From QPIN01 sp964535875 (GTDB taxonomy: Bacteria; Pseudomonadota; Gammaproteobacteria; Methylococcales; Methylomonadaceae), in contig CAZHUE010000164.1 in NCBI GenBank assembly GCA_964535875.1, forward strand, positions 1 to 6,670: a stretch of DNA of 6,670 nucleotides, in the 5' to 3' direction. The notes under the pieces are model-generated. The model did no database searches. It saw only the letters and a program-made list of their open reading frames with translations, and was not told the DNA's origin. This document shows, piece by piece, positions 5,942 through 6,670 of the stretch (positions are counted from its first letter, which is position 1; each line of letters opens with the position of its first letter). Both the position numbers and the translations under genes were made by a program.

Positions 5942-6583
5942 ATGCCAGGTAAAAACAGATCTTACCGGAAAAGTCTAACATCATACGGACTCATTTATTT
6001 GGGTGGTGAGGAATTGGAAATTGAGGTAAAAAATTTATCAATTACTGGGATGTTGGCCGAGTTAGAAGGTAATGATGCGATCCATGGAATTAAAGATGTA
6101 TTTCATGCCATAGAGTTATCAGCAATTATAGATATTTACTTGCCAGAAATGCGTTTGGCTGGTGAAGCAGAAATTACCAGAGCGGATATGGATGGTGAAA
6201 AAGTTTATTTAGCACTTGAATTTAGAAGCCTCACTTATGAAGTAAGCAATTTACTCTATAAGCGTAAAGCATACAGAAAAAACCTGGCGGCACCAGGTCA
6301 GATTATTTTTAATGGAATAAAACACCAGTTCTTTACAAAAAATGTATCGGTTGGCGGGATGACAATTATGCTGAATAAAAGAGTTGTTGTTCAAGCAGGG
6401 TTGATAACCATATTTGATTTTAAAAAACTGGACTTACGGGGTGAAATTAAAGTCGTTTGGGTTGAATATGTTGATGATGATTTTACTCTAATGGGTTTGC
6501 AATTTAGACATGTAGGTATGGAAAGTATTCCAGGTATTCCTACTTTTGTATCTGGTGGCGATGCGGAAAAAAGCTATTGGTAA
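5942..6583 (+). CDS. Tandem PilZ-domain protein, probable cyclic di-GMP receptor
   Basis: PilZ domains bind cyclic di-GMP through an RxxxR motif and a downstream (D/N)xSxxG motif. This 213-aa soluble protein has two PilZ-like units and no other domain. The second (about 105-195) is canonical: RKAYR (108-112) and NVSVGG (134-139). The first (about 3-100) keeps NLSITG (31-36) but has NRSYR (5-9), with Asn in place of the first Arg. The parallel YRKSL and YRKNL at the head of each unit suggest internal duplication. The second unit probably binds ligand while the first may be weak or structural. No signal peptide or membrane span is present. It lacks the YcgR N-terminal domain, so it should not be called YcgR. 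The ATG has GAGAG six bases upstream. It is divergent from the SLT lipoprotein gene and appears monocistronic within the window. Its output (motility, pili, polysaccharide or another target) cannot be told from sequence. Confidence 0.88.
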   Translation: MPGKNRSYRKSLTSYGLIYLGGEELEIEVKNLSITGMLAELEGNDAIHGIKDVFHAIELSAIIDIYLPEMRLAGEAEITRADMDGEKVYLALEFRSLTYEVSNLLYKRKAYRKNLAAPGQIIFNGIKHQFFTKNVSVGGMTIMLNKRVVVQAGLITIFDFKKLDLRGEIKVVWVEYVDDDFTLMGLQFRHVGMESIPGIPTFVSGGDAEKSYW

Positions 6584-6639
6584 AACTGAGAACCTGTTCA
6601 AGATCTCTTGGAACCATTGAATCCTGTAGAAATAAAATT

Positions 6640-6665
6640 ATGTAAATCATAAAAAATATTTACAT
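6640..6665 (+). repeat. AT-rich inverted repeat downstream of the PilZ gene
   Basis: ATGTAAAT (6640-6647) is perfectly complementary to ATTTACAT (6658-6665), with a ten-base A-rich loop. It lies 57 bp past the stop codon. With only one G-C pair the stem would be weak as a terminator, and the window ends five bases later, so any U-tract is only partly seen. It could equally be an operator-like palindrome for the next gene. The rest of 6584-6670 shows nothing recognisable. Confidence 0.25.
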
Positions 6666-6670
6666 TTATT

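Noticed and set aside
5942..6583. Naming the PilZ gene ycgR
   Set aside because: The protein has two PilZ-like units and no recognisable YcgR N-terminal domain.
1..6670. Mobile element, CRISPR array or defence system
   Set aside because: No transposase, integrase, repeat-spacer pattern, attachment-like repeat or tRNA was found, and base composition looks uniform across the window.

Overview
The window reads as an ordinary chromosomal segment of a low-GC gammaproteobacterium. The full-length fused 23S rRNA methyltransferase RlmKL is a gammaproteobacterial-type gene, and LigA, the Mip/FklB-like FKBP and the DUF484-like sensor domain look most like gammaproteobacterial proteins. The DNA is clearly AT-rich, and codons ending in A or T dominate every gene. 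No species can be fixed from this alone; a marine, methanotroph-like or symbiont lineage is possible but is a guess. I see no mobile element, tRNA, rRNA or CRISPR array.

Layout. Positions 1-749 (minus) hold the first third of NAD+-dependent DNA ligase LigA, which runs off the left edge. A 250-bp divergent spacer follows, with a candidate extended -10 promoter facing each way. Positions 1001-2134 (plus) encode a soluble diguanylate cyclase: a DUF484/GAF-like sensor, then a GGDEF domain with an intact active site and inhibitory site. It converges on a minus-strand pair, rlmKL (4626-2425) and an acylphosphatase gene (2428-2156), which overlap by four bases (ATGA). A strong intrinsic terminator lies just upstream of rlmKL and ends a second minus-strand pair: an SLT-type lytic transglycosylase lipoprotein (5844-5242) followed by a secreted FKBP-type prolyl isomerase (5206-4727). 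Divergent from the lipoprotein gene, 5942-6583 (plus) encodes a protein with two tandem PilZ domains.

How the genes relate. Two themes are visible. One is cyclic di-GMP signalling: a synthase with product feedback and a probable receptor, about 4 kb apart and not in one operon. The other is envelope maintenance, with a murein-cleaving lipoprotein and a periplasmic foldase probably co-transcribed. The housekeeping genes ligA, rlmKL and acyP have no evident tie to either theme. I found no convincing new multi-gene system. The points most worth checking are the asymmetric tandem-PilZ protein, the terminator hairpin pressed against the rlmKL start codon, a His in place of a conserved Tyr of the LigA NAD+ site, and a nested stem-loop across the diguanylate cyclase stop codon.
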